64,000 nucleotides of DNA from Geobacillus thermoleovorans (GTDB lineage Bacteria; Bacillota; Bacilli; Bacillales; Anoxybacillaceae), in contig NZ_CP014335.1 in NCBI RefSeq assembly GCF_001610955.1, positions 1,219,001 through 1,283,000 of the forward strand, read 5' to 3'. The notes under the pieces were generated by a model. It ran no database searches and was not told the DNA's origin. It was given only the letters and a program-made list of their open reading frames with translations. The translations under genes were made by a program, and so were the position numbers. Shown one piece after another: positions 62,719 through 64,000 of the stretch (positions are counted from its first letter, which is position 1; each line of letters begins with the position of its first letter).

Positions 62719-63687
62719 ATGCTGAAATTTATTTTACGGCGAATCCTCATTATGATTCCGCAATTGTTTTTGCTGAGCGTCCTCATTTTCTTACTGGCGA
62801 AGGCGATGCCGGGCGATGCGCTGACGGGGCAGCTGGCGGCCAACCCGAAAATGGATCCGCAGACGCTTGAGGAAATGCGGGAAAAACTTGGCTTGAATGA
62901 TCCGGTACATATTCAATACATCCGTTGGGTGAAAAACATGCTGCAAGGGGATCTCGGCCTTTCCTATACCCACCAGCAGCCGGTCACTGATCTGCTGGCC
63001 GGACGGATCGGGAATACGGTGTTGCTGTCGGCGGCGATTTTAATTTTGACGTACCTGATTGCCATTCCGCTTGGCATCGTGTCGGGGCGATGGACAGATA
63101 CGTGGGCTGATAAGCTGATCGTCGGCTACAGCTATCTCGGGTTTGCCACGCCGCTGTTCATTTTTGCTTTGATCATGCTGTTTATTTTCGGCTTTCACCT
63201 TGGCTGGTTTCCAACCGGCGGCAGCGTGGACGTTCAGGTCGAGGAAGGGACGCTCGCTTACTATTTAAGCAAATTGAACCATCTCATGCTTCCGGCGTTG
63301 TCGGGAGCGCTCATCAACACGGTCGTTACGATTCAATATTTGCGCAGCGAAATCGTCGATACGAAAGTGAAAGATTTCGTGAAAACGGCGCGGGCGAAAG
63401 GCGTGCCGGAGCGGCACATCTATTGGCGCCATATTTTGCGCAATTCGTTTTTGCCGATCGCGGCGTTTTTAGGGTATGAGATCACCGGGCTTGTCGGCGG
63501 TTCCGTGTTTTTGGAGTCGATCTACAGCTATCCGGGGCTTGGCCAGCTGTTTTTGCAGTCGATTATGCAGCGGGATTACAGCGTCGTGACGGCGCTCGTC
63601 ATGATTTCCGGCCTGGCGACGCTGGTGGGCACTCTGTTGTCGGACATCATTTTGAGTGCGGTCGACCCGCGCATCCGGATTGAGTAG
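62719..63687 (+). CDS. Oligopeptide ABC transporter permease (OppB/AppB)
   Basis: 322-residue inner-membrane permease with six helices. It starts MLKFILRRILIMIPQLFLLSVLIFLLAKAMPGD, and the EAA coupling motif lies in VKTARAKGVPERHIYWRHILRNSFLP. AGAGGGGAAG precedes the ATG, 18 bases after the ATPase gene. Gene order D-F-B-C resembles the App system, in which the binding protein can sit elsewhere in the operon. Confidence 0.94.
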   Translation: MLKFILRRILIMIPQLFLLSVLIFLLAKAMPGDALTGQLAANPKMDPQTLEEMREKLGLNDPVHIQYIRWVKNMLQGDLGLSYTHQQPVTDLLAGRIGNTVLLSAAILILTYLIAIPLGIVSGRWTDTWADKLIVGYSYLGFATPLFIFALIMLFIFGFHLGWFPTGGSVDVQVEEGTLAYYLSKLNHLMLPALSGALINTVVTIQYLRSEIVDTKVKDFVKTARAKGVPERHIYWRHILRNSFLPIAAFLGYEITGLVGGSVFLESIYSYPGLGQLFLQSIMQRDYSVVTALVMISGLATLVGTLLSDIILSAVDPRIRIE

Positions 63688-63708
63688 GGAAGGAGGAAGG
63701 CAGCTGAC

Positions 63709-64000
63709 ATGAAAGCGGAAATCAGCGGCCCAACGCCGGCCGGAGCGAACATCGAGAAAAGCCCTTCCGCCTTTTCGATCATGTGGCGGGAGGTGGTTCG
63801 GGATCGGCTCGCGCTTGGTTCGCTCATCATTTTAGGAATCCTTTTGTCGATCGTCTATGGCGTGTCGCTCTTTTTGGATCAAGAGGAAATCGTGAAAGTG
63901 GATTTTCTTTCCATCTATTCTCCGCCGTCAGCGGAACACTGGCTTGGCACAGACTACGGAGGGCGCGACGTGTTTGGCCAGCTCATCATCGGCGCCCGCA
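63709..64000 (+). CDS. Oligopeptide ABC transporter permease (OppC/AppC), cut by the window end
   Basis: Only the first 97 codons are present. After a hydrophilic leader, WREVVRDRLALGSLIILGILLSIVYGVSLF forms the first membrane helix, followed by the family motif HWLGTDYGGRDVFGQLIIGAR. The ATG follows AGGAGGAAGG, 21 bases after the OppB-type gene. The EAA loop and any binding-protein gene lie beyond the window. Confidence 0.93.
   Translation, partial: MKAEISGPTPAGANIEKSPSAFSIMWREVVRDRLALGSLIILGILLSIVYGVSLFLDQEEIVKVDFLSIYSPPSAEHWLGTDYGGRDVFGQLIIGAR

Overview
The window looks like chromosome of a thermophilic Geobacillus-type Bacillaceae. Gene order follows the Bacillus subtilis ymcB-ymcA-cotE-mutSL / miaA-hfq-spoVK / hflX-ynbB-glnRA-lexA-yneAB-ynzC-tkt-sirA-yneF-ynzD-ccdA-yneI-ccdC-yneK / sspO-citB backbone. 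The proteins are close to the B. subtilis versions but come from GC-richer DNA with Arg-, Glu- and Ala-rich composition. Sporulation genes (cotE, spoVK, sirA, a Spo0E-like gene, sspO, an sspL-like gene, a spo0M-like gene) mark an endospore former. I see no rRNA, tRNA, CRISPR array, prophage or intact insertion sequence. Species assignment is inference from memory of the families, not from a search.

Layout. 0-2.2 kb: tRNA methylthiolation (miaB) overlapping the Y-complex gene ymcA. 2.4-7.7 kb: cotE, then mutS-mutL. 7.7-12.5 kb: a LysM/NlpC wall endopeptidase behind a WalR-type box, an MFS exporter with a palindromic operator, and a chemoreceptor behind a SigD-type promoter. 12.6-15.1 kb: miaA, hfq, spoVK. 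15.4-23.0 kb: a fatty-acid or branched-acid degradation operon lying between spoVK and hflX, a spacing not seen in B. subtilis (two acyl-CoA ligases, long-chain-type acyl-CoA dehydrogenase, an AMACR-like CoA enzyme, hydroxyacyl-CoA dehydrogenase, thiolase). 23.1-25.5 kb: Uma2 nuclease, DMT permease, TRIC-type channel. 25.6-35.3 kb: hflX, ynbB, glnRA, the lexA/yneAB-ynzC SOS divergon, tkt, sirA, yneF. 35.4-39.1 kb: a heterodimeric ABC exporter pair. 39.1-42.0 kb: Spo0E-like gene, ccdA, CheY-like regulator, ccdC, yneK. 42-48.6 kb: a LysM/SleB wall hydrolase behind a second WalR-type box, then a LevR-type regulator and the sigma-54-type chitobiose/cellobiose PTS operon with a ChbG deacetylase. 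49-55.4 kb: sspO, aconitase, sspL-like, YuiD, EamA, RNase HI-like and zinc-finger genes. 55.6-56.06 kb: two abutting MITE-like elements, each folding into a three-hairpin cloverleaf. 56-57.9 kb: DUF2564, cspD, a candidate sRNA, and a short spo0M-like gene behind a SigW-type promoter. 57.8-60.4 kb: glpFK with a CRE and a GlpP-type leader terminator. 60.6-64 kb: an oligopeptide ABC operon (D, F, B, C; C cut by the window edge) behind a duplicated AT-rich promoter segment.

How it fits together. The window links genome maintenance (MutSL, LexA regulon), nitrogen control (GlnR/GlnA), carbon control (CcpA sites at glpFK and the PTS operon; a candidate repressor dyad at aconitase), wall turnover (two hydrolases with the same 11-bp-phased TGTAA-type repeats) and sporulation. 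Several genes too short for a usual ORF cutoff were found by reading the strands directly: sspO, an sspL-like gene and a Spo0E-family gene.
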